Part shown: piece by piece, positions 1 through 8,777 of the stretch
Numbering within the stretch: the first letter of the stretch is position 1
Layout of the letters: each line of letters opens with the position of its first letter
NCBI RefSeq assembly: GCF_017916275.1
Contig: NZ_JAFMST010000001.1
Span: 248,001-312,000 of the forward strand
Direction of reading: 5' to 3'
DNA from: Rubellimicrobium arenae
Lineage (GTDB): Bacteria > Pseudomonadota > Alphaproteobacteria > Rhodobacterales > Rhodobacteraceae
DNA length: 64,000 bases
Notes under the pieces: model-generated
The model's database searches: none
The model's input: the letters and a program-made list of their open reading frames with translations, nothing else
What the model was told of the DNA's origin: nothing
Program-made: the position numbers and the translations under genes

Positions 1-1
1 G

Positions 2-898
2 GGCATGAAGCAGCTCCAGGAAGATCCGTGGGACACCGTCGAGCGGAAGTACCCCTACGGGTCCGTCCACACCGGCCGCGTCACCAACATCACCGACTAC
101 GGCGCCTTCGTGGAGCTGGAGCCGGGGATCGAGGGCCTCGTGCACGTCTCGGAAATGTCCTGGACCAAGAAGAACGTGCACCCCGGCAAGATCGTCTCCA
201 CCTCCCAGGAGGTCGAGGTCATGGTTCTCGAGATCGACTCGCAGAAGCGCCGCGTGTCCCTGGGCCTCAAGCAGACCCAGCGCAACCCGTGGGAAGTCTT
301 CGCCGAGCAGTTCCCCGAGGGCTCGAACGTCGAGGGCGAGGTCAAGAACATCACCGAGTTCGGTCTGTTCGTGGGCCTGCCGGGCGACATCGACGGCATG
401 GTGCACCTGTCCGACCTGTCCTGGGACCAGCGCGGCGAGGACGCGATCCAGTCCTACCGCAAGGGCGACCACGTCAAGGCCAAGGTCATCGAGGTCGACG
501 TCGAGAAGGAGCGCATCTCGCTCTCCATCAAGGCGATGGAAAACGATCCCTATGCCGAGGCCCTGGGCGGCGTGAAGCGCGGTGACGTGATCACCGTGAA
601 CGTCACCAAGATCGAGGATGGCGGCATCGAGGTCGAGTACGAGGGGATGAAGTCCTTCATCCGCCGGTCCGACCTGTCGCGCGACCGCTCCGAACAGCGC
701 CCCGAGCGCTTTGGCGCGGGCGACAAGGTGGACGTGCGCGTCGTGTCCGTGGACACCAAGACCCGCAAGCTCGGCCTGTCGATCAAGGCCCGCGAGATCG
801 CGGAAGAGAAGGAAGCCGTGGAACAGTACGGCTCGTCCGACTCGGGCGCGTCGCTGGGCGACATCCTGGGCGCGGCGCTGCGCGGCGACCGCGGCTAA
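2..898 (+). CDS. rpsA: 30S ribosomal protein S1, C-terminal part (5' end outside the window)
   Basis: The reading frame is open from base 2, so the gene starts upstream of the window and only about 298 codons are visible. S1 binds mRNA on the 30S subunit and helps unfold structured or leaderless-poor transcripts for initiation. Three S1 (OB-fold) repeats can be seen, starting near visible residues 19, 106 and 193. The first two have the typical G-x-V-x-x-I-x-x-[YF]-G-[AL]-FV and [GL]-V-H-[VL]-S-[ED] motifs; the last is more divergent (IEDGGIEVEY). The C-terminal tail ends in an acidic, glycine-rich segment. A strong terminator follows at once, and ihfB lies downstream, an arrangement common in Rhodobacteraceae. 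Confidence 0.97.
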   Translation, partial: GMKQLQEDPWDTVERKYPYGSVHTGRVTNITDYGAFVELEPGIEGLVHVSEMSWTKKNVHPGKIVSTSQEVEVMVLEIDSQKRRVSLGLKQTQRNPWEVFAEQFPEGSNVEGEVKNITEFGLFVGLPGDIDGMVHLSDLSWDQRGEDAIQSYRKGDHVKAKVIEVDVEKERISLSIKAMENDPYAEALGGVKRGDVITVNVTKIEDGGIEVEYEGMKSFIRRSDLSRDRSEQRPERFGAGDKVDVRVVSVDTKTRKLGLSIKAREIAEEKEAVEQYGSSDSGASLGDILGAALRGDRG

Positions 899-921
899 GC
901 TCAGGCCGGCACGACACAGGG

Positions 922-951
922 AGGGCTCCGCCGGTCGGCGGGGCCCTTTTT
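922..951 (+). terminator. Intrinsic terminator of rpsA
   Basis: A 12-bp stem (AGGGCTCCGCCG paired with CGGCGGGGCCCT, one G-T pair) closes a 2-base loop and is followed by a T run at 948-951. It starts 24 bases after the rpsA stop codon. Confidence 0.9.
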
Positions 952-1053
952 CGTGTCCGGGGCGGGCCTGTCCGGGGCGGCCTCGCTGCGCGACCGGTCC
1001 GGGTCCGGCCGGTCCGGGGCCGCTGCCCTCGCGTCTTAATCCATTGTAGGCCT

Positions 1054-1081
1054 TTGTCCGTGCGGCCCTTTCTTCTATAGT
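1054..1081 (+). promoter_or_regulatory. Probable sigma-70-type promoter for ihfB
   Basis: TTGTCC at 1054-1059 and TATAGT at 1076-1081 are separated by 16 bases. They lie 55 bases upstream of the ihfB start and downstream of the rpsA terminator. The match is to the general -35/-10 pattern; the transcription start is inferred. Confidence 0.5.
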
Positions 1082-1136
1082 CAGGGTCGGAAGCAGGGCT
1101 TACCTGCTCGACGAGGTGAACTGTCCTGGGGGTGAG

Positions 1137-1472
1137 ATGATCCGGTCCGAGCTGATTCAGAAGATCGCGGAAGAGAACCCGCATCTTTACCAAAGGGACG
1201 TCGAGAAGATCGTGAACACGATCTTCGACCGGATCGTGGAGGCCATGGCCCAGGGAAACCGGGTGGAGCTGCGGGGCTTCGGGGCCTTTTCCGTGAAGCG
1301 GCGGGACGGGCGCACCGGCCGCAATCCCCGGACCGGCGAGGCCGTCGAGGTGGACGAGAAGCACGTCCCCTTCTTCAAGACCGGCAAGCTTTTGCGCGAC
1401 CGGCTGAACGGCAAGGTGGGCGGCGTGGCCGGCCCGGACGACGCGTCTGACCTTGACGACGACGAGGACTGA
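1137..1472 (+). CDS. ihfB: Integration host factor subunit beta
   Basis: This 111-residue protein of the HU/IHF family is the beta half of the IHF heterodimer that bends DNA at replication origins, sigma-54 promoters and recombination sites. It begins [19 protein letters not shown] and carries the diagnostic stretch [21 protein letters not shown] around residues 46-66, ending in the conserved proline-bearing arm and the [12 protein letters not shown] motif. An ATG seven codons further upstream is also open, but the ATG at 1137 follows a GGGGGTGAG ribosome-binding site and matches the family start. The last ~15 residues are an acidic Asp/Glu tail beyond the usual ~94-residue length, as is common in this family of bacteria. 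Confidence 0.95.
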   Translation: MIRSELIQKIAEENPHLYQRDVEKIVNTIFDRIVEAMAQGNRVELRGFGAFSVKRRDGRTGRNPRTGEAVEVDEKHVPFFKTGKLLRDRLNGKVGGVAGPDDASDLDDDED

Positions 1473-1566
1473 GGCCCGCCGACCGGTTGCGCCCGGCGCG
1501 GGACGGTGGCATCTGTCCCAGCGCCGCCGCGCAGTTCCGCGCCGGACGGCCCGCGAGGCTTGATCC

Positions 1567-1929
1567 ATGCGATTTCTGAAGACCGCCTTCTGGGGCCTTG
1601 TCGCCGTCATCCTGGTGACCATGGGACTGGCCAACCGGGGCATCGTGACGCTGCGCGTGCTGCCCGAAGCGTTCAGCACCTGGCTGGGGGTGTCGCCCGA
1701 CATCGACCTGCCGCTGTTCCTGGTGATCCTTCTAGGGGTCGCGCTGGGGCTCCTCGTGGGGTTCATCTGGGAATGGATCCGCGAGATCCCGGAACGGGCG
1801 CAGGGGCGCGCCACCGCGCGGGAGCTGGAGCGGCTGCGCCGCGAGGTCGCACGCCAGCGGGCCGAGGCCGCGCCGAGGAACGACGTGCTGGCCGCGATCG
1901 AGGCGCCGGTGGTGCCGGCGCGGCGCTGA
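1567..1929 (+). CDS. LapA-domain (DUF1049) inner-membrane protein
   Basis: A 120-residue protein with two hydrophobic helices (about residues 4-22 and 48-70) joined by a short loop, followed by a charged coiled-coil-like segment rich in Arg/Glu/Ala. This is the LapA/YciS (DUF1049) plan; E. coli LapA works with LapB in control of lipopolysaccharide assembly. The gene lies between ihfB and trpF, the usual place for this family in Rhodobacteraceae. Its stop codon is one base before the trpF start, so the two are probably co-transcribed. Family assignment rests on topology and position; a role in LPS control here is inferred. Confidence 0.75.
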   Translation: MRFLKTAFWGLVAVILVTMGLANRGIVTLRVLPEAFSTWLGVSPDIDLPLFLVILLGVALGLLVGFIWEWIREIPERAQGRATARELERLRREVARQRAEAAPRNDVLAAIEAPVVPARR

Positions 1930-1930
1930 C

Positions 1931-2653
1931 ATGGCGTTCCGCGTCACCGGGCCGGCGCAGGCGGGCCTGCGGGCGGCGGGCCGGGCCAGCGGTCCGGTCC
2001 GGGTCAAGGTCTGCGGCCTGACCACGGAAGCCCAGGTCGAGGCGGCGGCCGAGGCTGGCGCGGGCTATGTGGGCTTTGTGTTCTTTCCCCGGTCGCCCCG
2101 CGCGGTGACCGCGGCGGCGGCGCGTCCGCTGGCCTGGGCCGCCCCGGTCGGTGTCGCCAAGGTCGGGCTGTTCGTCGACGCCTCGGACGAGGAGCTGGCG
2201 GCGGTGCTGGACGTCGTGCCGCTCGACATGGTGCAGCTTCATGGGGCGGAGAGCCCGGAGCGGGTCGCCGAGGTCCGGGCGCGCTGGGGGTTGCCGGTCA
2301 TGAAGGCCGTCGGCGTCGGCGGCGCCGAGGACCTGGCGCGGGCGCGGACCTACGAAGGCGTCGCGGACCAGCTGCTGCTGGACGCCAAGGCCCCCAAGGG
2401 GGCGGTGCTGCCGGGCGGGAACGGCGTGGCCTTCGACTGGGGGCTGCTGGCGGGCCAGAGCTGGGGCGTGCCCTGGATGCTGGCCGGGGGGCTGCATCCG
2501 GGCAACGTGGCCGAGGCGCTGCGGGTCAGCGGCGCGCGGCAGGTGGACGTGTCCTCGGGCGTGGAGAGCGCGCCGGGCGTCAAGGACCCCGGGCTGGTGC
2601 GCGGGTTCCTGGCGGCGGTGCGCGGGACGGGGAACGGGGGGCATCCCCACTGA
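1931..2653 (+). CDS. trpF: Phosphoribosylanthranilate isomerase
   Basis: TrpF catalyses the Amadori rearrangement of phosphoribosylanthranilate to CdRP in tryptophan synthesis. The protein (240 residues) has the catalytic cysteine in VKVCGLTTE near residue 27, [10 protein letters not shown], the DMVQLHG strand, the [12 protein letters not shown] phosphate-binding segment and the catalytic aspartate in QVDVSSGVE. The start at 1931 gives about 20 residues more than most TrpF proteins before the core, and no better in-frame ATG exists. A real start further in, at a GTG, cannot be excluded. It directly follows lapA and precedes trpB by 108 bases. Confidence 0.95.
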   Translation: MAFRVTGPAQAGLRAAGRASGPVRVKVCGLTTEAQVEAAAEAGAGYVGFVFFPRSPRAVTAAAARPLAWAAPVGVAKVGLFVDASDEELAAVLDVVPLDMVQLHGAESPERVAEVRARWGLPVMKAVGVGGAEDLARARTYEGVADQLLLDAKAPKGAVLPGGNGVAFDWGLLAGQSWGVPWMLAGGLHPGNVAEALRVSGARQVDVSSGVESAPGVKDPGLVRGFLAAVRGTGNGGHPH

Positions 2654-2761
2654 GGCGATGCGCCCGCCGTCGTCGGCAGGAGGGCGGGGCGGCGCAAGGG
2701 TGCTTCCGCCCGGCCCCGGATGGGGCTAGAACCCGCCCCTGACACAGGGGGAGGCGCGCAG

Positions 2762-3988
2762 ATGCCGGACACACGCCAGAACAGCTACATGACCGGACCG
2801 GACGAGCGCGGCCGCTTTGGGGAATTCGGGGGGCGCTTCGTCTCGGAGACGCTGATGCCTCTGATCCTCGATCTCGAGGCGGAGTACGAGAAGGCCAAGA
2901 CCGATCCGACCTTCTGGGCCGAGATGGACGACCTGTGGAAGCACTATGTCGGGCGTCCCTCGCCGCTGTATTTCGCACCGCGGCTGACGGAGCATCTGGG
3001 CGGGGCGAAGATCTACCTCAAGCGCGACGAGCTGAACCACACCGGCGCGCACAAGATCAACAACGTGCTGGGCCAGATCATCCTGGCGCGGCGCATGGGC
3101 AAGACCCGCATCATCGCCGAGACCGGGGCGGGCCAGCACGGGGTGGCCACCGCGACGGTCTGCGCGAAGTTCGGGCTGCAGTGCATCGTCTACATGGGCG
3201 CGCACGACGTGGAGCGGCAGGCGCCCAACGTGTTCCGCATGAGGCTTCTGGGCGCGACGGTGGTGCCGGTGACGTCCGGCCGGGGCACGCTCAAGGACGC
3301 GATGAACGATGCGCTGCGGGACTGGGTGACCAACGTGCGCGACACCTTCTACTGCATCGGCACGGTGGCGGGACCGCACCCCTATCCGGCGATGGTGCGC
3401 GACTTCCAGTCGATCATCGGCAAGGAGGTCCGCTGGCAGATGGAGGAGGCCGAGGGGCGGCTGCCGGACACGGTGGTCGCGGCCATCGGCGGCGGGTCCA
3501 ACGCCATGGGGCTGTTCTATCCGTTCCTGGACGACCCGAGCGTGCGGATCATCGGCGTCGAGGCCGGGGGCAAGGGCGTCGACGAGAAGATGGAGCATTG
3601 CGCGTCCCTGACCGGCGGCCGGCCCGGCGTGCTGCACGGCAACAAGACCTACCTGCTGCAGGACGAGGACGGGCAGATCCTGGAGGGCTACTCGATCTCG
3701 GCGGGGCTCGATTACCCCGGGATCGGGCCGGAGCACGCCTGGCTCCATGACATCGGGCGGGCGGAGTACGTGTCGATCACCGACAAGGAGGCGCTGGAGG
3801 CGTTCCAGATGCTCTGCGCGCTGGAGGGGATCATCCCGGCGCTGGAGCCGTCGCACGCGCTGGCCCATGTGATGAAGATCGCGCCGGACTTGCCCAAGGA
3901 CCACCTGCTGGTGATGAACCTCTGCGGGCGGGGCGACAAGGACATCTTCACCGTCGCCAAGCACCTGGGCGTCGAAGTCAGGACCTGA
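2762..3988 (+). CDS. trpB: Tryptophan synthase beta chain
   Basis: TrpB condenses indole with L-serine to make tryptophan, using pyridoxal phosphate, in the alpha2-beta2 complex. The protein (408 residues) contains the PLP lysine in HTGAHKINN (K98), the ETGAGQHG loop and the phosphate-binding GGGSNAMG. The ATG at 2762 follows a GGGGGAGG ribosome-binding site and gives the normal length; the open frame extends to 2720 but without support. Its partner trpA lies about 11 kb away at 15105-15896. Confidence 0.97.
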   Translation: MPDTRQNSYMTGPDERGRFGEFGGRFVSETLMPLILDLEAEYEKAKTDPTFWAEMDDLWKHYVGRPSPLYFAPRLTEHLGGAKIYLKRDELNHTGAHKINNVLGQIILARRMGKTRIIAETGAGQHGVATATVCAKFGLQCIVYMGAHDVERQAPNVFRMRLLGATVVPVTSGRGTLKDAMNDALRDWVTNVRDTFYCIGTVAGPHPYPAMVRDFQSIIGKEVRWQMEEAEGRLPDTVVAAIGGGSNAMGLFYPFLDDPSVRIIGVEAGGKGVDEKMEHCASLTGGRPGVLHGNKTYLLQDEDGQILEGYSISAGLDYPGIGPEHAWLHDIGRAEYVSITDKEALEAFQMLCALEGIIPALEPSHALAHVMKIAPDLPKDHLLVMNLCGRGDKDIFTVAKHLGVEVRT

Positions 3989-4019
3989 GACCCCGTCCCA
4001 TCGACCGGGCCTGCGATTC

Positions 4020-4053
4020 GCCCCCGCGTTCCCGGACGCGGGGGCATTCTCTT
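4020..4053 (+). terminator. Intrinsic terminator of the trpFB operon
   Basis: A perfect 10-bp stem (GCCCCCGCGT with ACGCGGGGGC), a 6-base loop and a T-rich trailer (ATTCTCTT) begin 31 bases after the trpB stop. Confidence 0.85.
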
Positions 4054-4260
4054 GCGCGCGGATCGGCCTGGGATGCCCCGGGCAAGGCCGGACGGGGGCT
4101 GCGGCACGGACCTTTGTCCTAAACTTGTGGCCAAGACGGGCCTGACGGGAGGAGGGGACAGCCCCGGCTAACCCGCCGTCGCATGGCATCCAGCCAGCGG
4201 GTCGTGGCTTCGTCGGTCCAGCGGGGCTGCGGAGCCCGCGGATCACACGGGAGACATGCG

Positions 4261-5028
4261 ATGAAACGGATCCTCTTCGCCGCGCAGGCGGCCCTGAGCC
4301 TCACGGTCGGGGCGGCTTCGGCGCAGACAGTGGCCGAGCAGGTGGTCGCCGGCCTGCAGGCGCAGGGCTACACCCATATCGAGGTGAGGCAGGGCCCGTC
4401 GCAGGTGAAGGTCGAGGCCGTCCGGGCGGACAGACGGTTGGAATACGTCTATGAGTTGAGCACTGGTCGGATTCTGTCGCGCGAGGTAGGTCATGTCCGG
4501 ACCGGCGACGATGATGCCCCCGGCGTCGAGGTGCGGACGGACGACCACGATTACGTGGACCCGTCGGATGATGAGGAGGATGGGCCGGATGCGGTGGACC
4601 CGGGCGACGGCGGCCCCGCCGGGGGCGACGGTTCCGGGGAGGACGGGGACGATGACGACGCCGGGGACGACGAGGGCGGTGACGAAGGCGACGAGGTCGG
4701 GGACGACGACGGTCCGGGCGATGACGACGGAACGGATGAGGACGGGGCCGACGACGGGGGCAACGATGCGCCGGAGGATGACGGCTCGGACGAGGACGGC
4801 GTGGACGACGGCGGCGACTCGGGCGAGGATGATGGCGACGGCGGTGACTCGGGCGAGGATCACGACCGCGGGCATGGCAACGACGACGACCATGACGATG
4901 CGGACAACCCCGGCCGCGGCCATGGGAACGACGGGCACGGCGGCAGGGACCACGCGGGCCGGACGCCGGGACGGGACAACGGCCACGACCGGGGCCATGG
5001 GCGGAACCGGGGTGGCGACGAGGATTGA
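4261..5028 (+). CDS. Secreted PepSY-like protein with an acidic Asp/Gly/His-rich tail
   Basis: A 255-residue protein. Residues 1-22 form a clear signal peptide ending in ASAQT. Residues 22-80 form one PepSY-like unit (QVVAGLQAQGYTHIEVRQG ... LEYVYELSTGRILSRE). The rest, about 170 residues, is low complexity: first Asp/Glu/Gly repeats, then Gly/His/Asp/Arg. Such a tail is disordered and could bind Ca2+ or other metals; this is inference. The ATG at 4261 is preferred over an open upstream start because the signal peptide begins there. It is the first of a tandem pair with 5096-5983, and a regulator follows. Confidence 0.8.
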   Translation: MKRILFAAQAALSLTVGAASAQTVAEQVVAGLQAQGYTHIEVRQGPSQVKVEAVRADRRLEYVYELSTGRILSREVGHVRTGDDDAPGVEVRTDDHDYVDPSDDEEDGPDAVDPGDGGPAGGDGSGEDGDDDDAGDDEGGDEGDEVGDDDGPGDDDGTDEDGADDGGNDAPEDDGSDEDGVDDGGDSGEDDGDGGDSGEDHDRGHGNDDDHDDADNPGRGHGNDGHGGRDHAGRTPGRDNGHDRGHGRNRGGDED

Positions 5029-5095
5029 TCGCGCCTTCCGGGCTTGATCGGACGGGTCTCCGCAGGGACGCGGGGACCCTTGGCAGGAGAACGTG

Positions 5096-5983
5096 ATGCG
5101 GCACTGGAGTGCATGGATCGTGGCGGGCCTGCTGGCCCTGGGACCAGGCCCGAGCGGCGCGCAGTCCCCCGCCGATTCCGTGATCGCCCAGCTTCGGGAG
5201 CAAGGCTACGAGCAGTTCAGCGTCTCGCGGACCCTTCTGGGGCGCATCCAGGTGATCGCGGAAGGGCAGCAGGGACGGCGCGAGATCGTGTTCAACCCGT
5301 CCACGGGAGAGATCCTGCGCGACTACGTCGAGGCCCGGAACGGCAACCGGACGCCCCGGATCTTCGATCCGTGGGGCGATGCGGACGAGAGCGGGACGGG
5401 AGGAACCGGCGCGGGAGGGGCCGGCGCGGACGATTCGGGCAACGGCGGCGGCCAGCCCGGGAACGGCAGCGGCTCGGGCGGCGGGCAGGGGGGAACCGGG
5501 GGTCAGGGCGGAACCGGGGGCCAGGGTGGAACCGGGGACGGAGCCTCGGCCGGAGGCGATGACGGCGGCGGCACCTCGGGCGGGGGCACCTCGGGCGGGG
5601 GCTCTGGCGGCGGCGGGGATGACGACGGCTCGGGCGGGGGCCGGGGCGGCAACGGCAACGCCGGGGGCAACGGGAACGGCAACTCCGGGGGGAATGGGAA
5701 CGGGAACTCGGGCGGCAACGGCAACGCGGGCGGCAACGGGAACTCCGGGGGCAACGGGAACGGCAACTCGGGAGGGAACGGCGGGGGGAACGGGAACGGC
5801 GGTGGGAACGGGAACGGCGGTGGGAACGGGAACGGCGGAGGGAACGGAAACGGGAACTCTGGCGGAAACGGGAACGGGAATGGCGGCGGGAGGGGCAACG
5901 GCGGCGACAACGGTCACGGCGGCGGCAATGGAGGCGGGAACGGCCGGGGACCCGGGAATGGCAAAGGTTCGGGTGACGACTGA
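5096..5983 (+). CDS. Secreted PepSY-like protein with a Gly/Asn-rich repeat tail
   Basis: A 295-residue paralogue of the preceding gene. It has a signal peptide (about residues 1-21, ending SGAQS) and one PepSY-like unit (SVIAQLREQGYEQFSVSRT ... REIVFNPSTGEILRDYVE, about residues 25-85). Then comes a tail of some 190 residues made almost only of Gly, Asn and Ser (GNGNSGG, GGNGNGG and variants), ending in GGGNGRGPGNGKGSGDD. The ATG at 5096 follows GGCAGGAGA; a GTG one codon earlier is possible. The domain plan matches its neighbour but the tail chemistry is neutral rather than acidic. Function is unknown. Confidence 0.8.
   Translation: MRHWSAWIVAGLLALGPGPSGAQSPADSVIAQLREQGYEQFSVSRTLLGRIQVIAEGQQGRREIVFNPSTGEILRDYVEARNGNRTPRIFDPWGDADESGTGGTGAGGAGADDSGNGGGQPGNGSGSGGGQGGTGGQGGTGGQGGTGDGASAGGDDGGGTSGGGTSGGGSGGGGDDDGSGGGRGGNGNAGGNGNGNSGGNGNGNSGGNGNAGGNGNSGGNGNGNSGGNGGGNGNGGGNGNGGGNGNGGGNGNGNSGGNGNGNGGGRGNGGDNGHGGGNGGGNGRGPGNGKGSGDD
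5410..5960 (+). repeat. Low-complexity GGN/GGC repeat array within the coding sequence
   Basis: Dense, imperfect repeats of units such as GGCAACGGGAAC and GGCGGTGGGAACGGGAAC (6, 9, 12 and 18 bases, all multiples of three) encode the Gly/Asn tail of the gene at 5096-5983. Length change by slippage would keep the reading frame. Confidence 0.8.
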
Positions 5984-6020
5984 AGCCTGACTGCTAGGTC
6001 ATGGGGTCGGGAGGAAGGCC

Positions 6021-6539
6021 GTGGATCGTACCGGTGTCATTGTCGCCATTCTGGCGGTGCAGACCATTTCGGCGGTGTTGTTCATCGCCAACATCGTGTG
6101 TTCGGTCCTGGGGGTCGCCCCTTTTGCCTGGATCGTCTACGAGCTGACCGAGATCGGCGCGGCGGTGGGCCTCATCCTCGGGACGATCCTGGGCGGCATC
6201 GCGCTCCAGCGGAGCCATGTGCGCACCCGGGAGGCGGAGGCGCGGCTGCGCGTGGCCTCGGGCGCGTTCATGGACCTGCTGGAGGAGCGGTTCGCCCTGT
6301 GGGGGCTGACGCCCGCCGAGCGCGACGTGGCGCTGTTCGCGATCAAGGGAATGTCCACGACCGAGATCGCCAAGATGCGGCAAACGAGCGAAGGCACCGT
6401 CAAGGCGCAGACGGCCGCGATCTATCGCAAGGCGGGCGTGTCCGGGCGGCCGCAGCTCCTGTCGCTGTTCATCGACGACCTCATCGCCGGGCCGATCGCG
6501 CCGGAGCCCGTGACGGGCGTCCGTCAGTCCAGGGCCTGA
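6021..6539 (+). CDS. Membrane-anchored LuxR-type transcriptional regulator
   Basis: A 172-residue protein with two transmembrane helices (about residues 5-30 and 38-62), a short linker, then a LuxR-type helix-turn-helix (LTPAERDVALFAIKGMSTTEIAK ... SEGTVKAQTAAIYRKAGVSGR, about residues 96-150). There is no receiver domain, so any signal would have to be sensed by the membrane part or a partner. The start is a GTG at 6021 behind GGGAGGAAGG. It lies 37 bases after the second PepSY-like gene, on the same strand, which suggests it controls or is controlled with that pair. Its 3' end overlaps the opposing DUF2237 gene by 16 bases. Confidence 0.8.
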   Translation: MDRTGVIVAILAVQTISAVLFIANIVCSVLGVAPFAWIVYELTEIGAAVGLILGTILGGIALQRSHVRTREAEARLRVASGAFMDLLEERFALWGLTPAERDVALFAIKGMSTTEIAKMRQTSEGTVKAQTAAIYRKAGVSGRPQLLSLFIDDLIAGPIAPEPVTGVRQSRA

Positions 6540-6895
6540 GAGCGCAGGATCTCGATCGGGACGACGTCGAGCGCGCGCCGATGCGTGGCGGCGAGGTGGA
6601 CGCGCGGGGCGCAGCCTTCCTCGTGCGCCTGAAGGAAGCGCCCGGCGCAGAGGCACCAGGAATCGCCGGGCTTGAGGCCGGGAGAGCGCGCCTCGGGCCG
6701 CGGGGTGGACAGGTCGTTGCCGACGTATTTGGAGTAGGCCAGGAACTCGGCCGTCATGACGGCGCAGACGGTGTGCGAGCCGCGGTCCTGACGGCAGGTG
6801 TCGCAGGCCCCGTTCCGGAAGAAGCCGGTGAGCGGGTCGGTCGAGCAGGGCTCGAGCTCCGTGCCGAGGACGTTGAGCGAGGGGTCCTTGTCCAT
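6524..6895 (-). CDS. DUF2237 family protein
   Basis: A 123-residue protein of the DUF2237 family, recognised by NVLGTELEPCSTDPLTGFFRNGACDT at the start, the HTVCAVMTAEFL segment, and GDSWCLCAGRFLQAHEEGCAPRVHLAATH near the end. The conserved cysteines are present. Function of the family is unknown. The start chosen is the ATG at 6895, where the conserved part begins. It is convergent with the LuxR-type gene. Confidence 0.85.
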   Translation of the reverse strand: MDKDPSLNVLGTELEPCSTDPLTGFFRNGACDTCRQDRGSHTVCAVMTAEFLAYSKYVGNDLSTPRPEARSPGLKPGDSWCLCAGRFLQAHEEGCAPRVHLAATHRRALDVVPIEILRSQALD

Positions 6896-6958
6896 GCGGC
6901 CTCCGGTAAGGGTCCTGGCCCCATCTTGGGACGCCGGACGGGGCCGCGACAAGGGGGC

Positions 6959-7663
6959 CTAGCGGAAACGATCGGCGAGCTTCTGGAGCGGGGAGCGGGT
7001 GTCCTCGGCGGCGGCTTCGGTCCTGCCGGGCGCGGGCGTGGGCCGGGCCGGGGCCTCGGTCCTGGCAGGCTCGGGCGCGGGCCTGGAGGAGCGGGGCGGG
7101 TTCAGGCGCAGCGCGACCTTGTTCTGGAACGTGGCCCAGTCCCCCTGGGCGAGCGCGGGCGCCCCATCCTCGATGCCGCGGAGCATGTCGTCGAGCCAGC
7201 CCTGCTCGGCCTTGGCGAAGTCGTGGAGCACGTAGCCCGGCACCGCGTCCTTGTGGCCGGGATGGCCGACGCCCATCCGCACGCGGTGGTAGGCGTCCCC
7301 CACATGGGCGTGCAGCGACCGGAGCCCGTTGTGCCCGGCATGGCCGCCGCCGGTCTTGACCTTGAGCCTGGCGGGGGCGAGGTCGATCTCGTCGTGGAAG
7401 ACCACGACGTCGGGCAGGGCGATCTTGAGGAAGCGCATGGCCTCGCCCACCGAGCGGCCCGAGTCGTTCATGTAGGTCTGGGGCTTGAGGAGCAGGACCT
7501 TTTCGCCCGCGAGCACGCCTTCGCTGGTCTGGCCCTGGAAGCGCGAACGCCAGGGGCCGAAGCCATGGCCTTCGGCGATGCGGTCCACGGCCATGAAGCC
7601 GATGTTGTGGCGATGGCGGGCGTATTGCGCGCCGGGGTTGCCGAGGCCGACGAAGAGTTTCAT
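6959..7663 (-). CDS. pth: Peptidyl-tRNA hydrolase
   Basis: Pth cleaves peptidyl-tRNA released from stalled ribosomes, freeing tRNA. The protein (234 residues) starts MKLFVGLGNPGAQYARHRHN, with the catalytic His in RHNIGF near residue 20 and Asn in GNPG, followed by the FHDEIDL segment and GHNGLRS. Normal Pth is about 190 residues; the extra ~45 at the C-terminus are a Pro/Ala/Arg-rich linker ending in a short basic helix (SPLQKLADRFR), a tail often seen in alphaproteobacteria. In many relatives pth is next to rplY, as here, with one small gene between. Confidence 0.96.
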   Translation of the reverse strand: MKLFVGLGNPGAQYARHRHNIGFMAVDRIAEGHGFGPWRSRFQGQTSEGVLAGEKVLLLKPQTYMNDSGRSVGEAMRFLKIALPDVVVFHDEIDLAPARLKVKTGGGHAGHNGLRSLHAHVGDAYHRVRMGVGHPGHKDAVPGYVLHDFAKAEQGWLDDMLRGIEDGAPALAQGDWATFQNKVALRLNPPRSSRPAPEPARTEAPARPTPAPGRTEAAAEDTRSPLQKLADRFR

Positions 7664-7724
7664 GGGCCGCGATGTAGCGCGGGACGGGGCCGAAGGGAAC
7701 GGGGCGCGCGGCCCTGCCGTGGCC

Positions 7725-8075
7725 TCAGTCTCCACGCCAGCGGCGGAGGCGGGCCAGCATCGCCTCGGGCGGGAGGAGCGTCAGCGCGGCGGTGAGGGCG
7801 AGGGTCCAGGCGGTGCCGGACTGGCCGGTCAGGGCGAAGCCCAGCGTGCCCACGGCGAAGGCCCCGGTCTTGAAGACGGCGAGGGGACGGCCTTCGAGCC
7901 GGCGGGGCGAGACCGGAGCGGCCCAGGTGCCCCAGGCCAGCGCGAAGGCGAGCCCGCCCAGCCCGAGAGCCAGCGCATGGAGCCGACCCGACGCGGCCAG
8001 CCCGGCCAGGAGCGCCGTGCCCCAGAGGGCGAACGCGTCGTCCACCAGCGCGAGGAGGAGGGTCAGGTTGGCCAT
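7725..8075 (-). CDS. Small four-helix membrane protein, DUF2568 (YrdB)-like
   Basis: A 116-residue, very hydrophobic protein with about four membrane helices. The arrangement helix-helix-WGTWAAPVSPRRL-helix-helix resembles the DUF2568/YrdB family, whose members have a W-G-x-[FW]-x-AP-x-x-P-[RK]-R-L motif at the centre. Function unknown. The start at 8075 is preferred because an ATG 18 bases upstream is not followed by better context. It sits between rplY and pth on the same strand, 61 bases from pth, so it may be co-transcribed with them. Confidence 0.65.
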   Translation of the reverse strand: MANLTLLLALVDDAFALWGTALLAGLAASGRLHALALGLGGLAFALAWGTWAAPVSPRRLEGRPLAVFKTGAFAVGTLGFALTGQSGTAWTLALTAALTLLPPEAMLARLRRWRGD

Positions 8076-8097
8076 GATGGGGGTCCCGGACATGCGA

Positions 8098-8119
8098 ACG
8101 GGACCCCAGGGGGTCCCGT
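8098..8119 (-). terminator. Hairpin after rplY, probable terminator
   Basis: A perfect 10-bp inverted repeat (ACGGGACCCC / GGGGTCCCGT) with a 2-base loop begins 26 bases after the rplY stop. The downstream T tract on the minus strand is weak (TTCGC), so termination may be partial and the small membrane protein and pth may be read through from rplY. Confidence 0.55.
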
Positions 8120-8145
8120 CTGGCCTGTCATGCAGGCGAGCGCCG

Positions 8146-8757
8146 TCAGGAGGCGGCCGGCTCGTCCACGTTGTCGGCGGCGCGCAGGCCCGAGGGGGCC
8201 GAGATGTTCGCCACGACGAAGTTCCGGTCGATCGTCGGCTTGGTGCCGGCGGGGAGCGGGATGTCCTGGATGTGGATCACGTCGCCGACCTGGCGGCCGG
8301 TCAGGTCCACTTCGATGTGGTCCGGGATGTCGCCGGCGGTCACTTCGAGCTGCACCTGCGGGCGCACGGCGACCAGGGTGCCGCCACGCTTCAGGCCCGG
8401 GGAGGCGGCGTGGTTCGTGAACACGACGTCGATCAGGAGGTTGATCCGGGTCGTGGGCGAGATGCGCAGGAAGTCGACGTGGGTCGGCAGGTCCTTGACG
8501 ACGTGGCGCTGCACGCCGCGGCAGACGACGCGCTGGTCGGCCTGGCCGTCGATCTTCAGGTTGAACATCGTGGACAGGAAGTGGCCCGCCTTCAGGCGCT
8601 TCATGAGCGCGTTGAAGTCGAGGTTGATCGGAAGGGGCTCTTGCCCGCCGCCGTAGACGATCCCAGGTACTGCGCCATCACGGCGAGCAGCGCGAGCGGC
8701 CCCCTTGCCCGTCCCCGCGCGAACCTGGGCCACGAGATCGATGACCTCACCAGCCAT
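8146..8757 (-). CDS. rplY: 50S ribosomal protein L25 (CTC/TL5 type)
   Basis: The protein (203 residues) binds 5S rRNA through its N-terminal domain and has the extra C-terminal beta domain of the long L25/CTC/TL5 form. Recognised by [24 protein letters not shown] at the start, [13 protein letters not shown] in the middle and the [12 protein letters not shown] segment in the C-terminal domain. The start at 8757 (ATGGCTGG) follows a GGAGA ribosome-binding site; an upstream ATG four codons earlier is open but less likely. Confidence 0.96.
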   Translation of the reverse strand: MAGEVIDLVAQVRAGTGKGAARAARRDGAVPGIVYGGGQEPLPINLDFNALMKRLKAGHFLSTMFNLKIDGQADQRVVCRGVQRHVVKDLPTHVDFLRISPTTRINLLIDVVFTNHAASPGLKRGGTLVAVRPQVQLEVTAGDIPDHIEVDLTGRQVGDVIHIQDIPLPAGTKPTIDRNFVVANISAPSGLRAADNVDEPAAS

Positions 8758-8777
8758 GGTAGTCTCCAATGATAAAG

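Noticed and set aside
3511-3530. GTTC repeat inside trpB as a LexA box
   Set aside because: The gap is 5 bases and it is inside a coding sequence.
4301-5917. 538-codon frame on the minus strand opposite the PepSY-like genes
   Set aside because: It is the shadow of the repeat tails of both plus-strand genes and consists of Val/Pro/Arg-rich text without domains.
5410-5960. Repeat array in the PepSY-like gene as a non-coding repeat region
   Set aside because: All unit lengths are multiples of three and the frame stays open to a normal stop, so it is coding.
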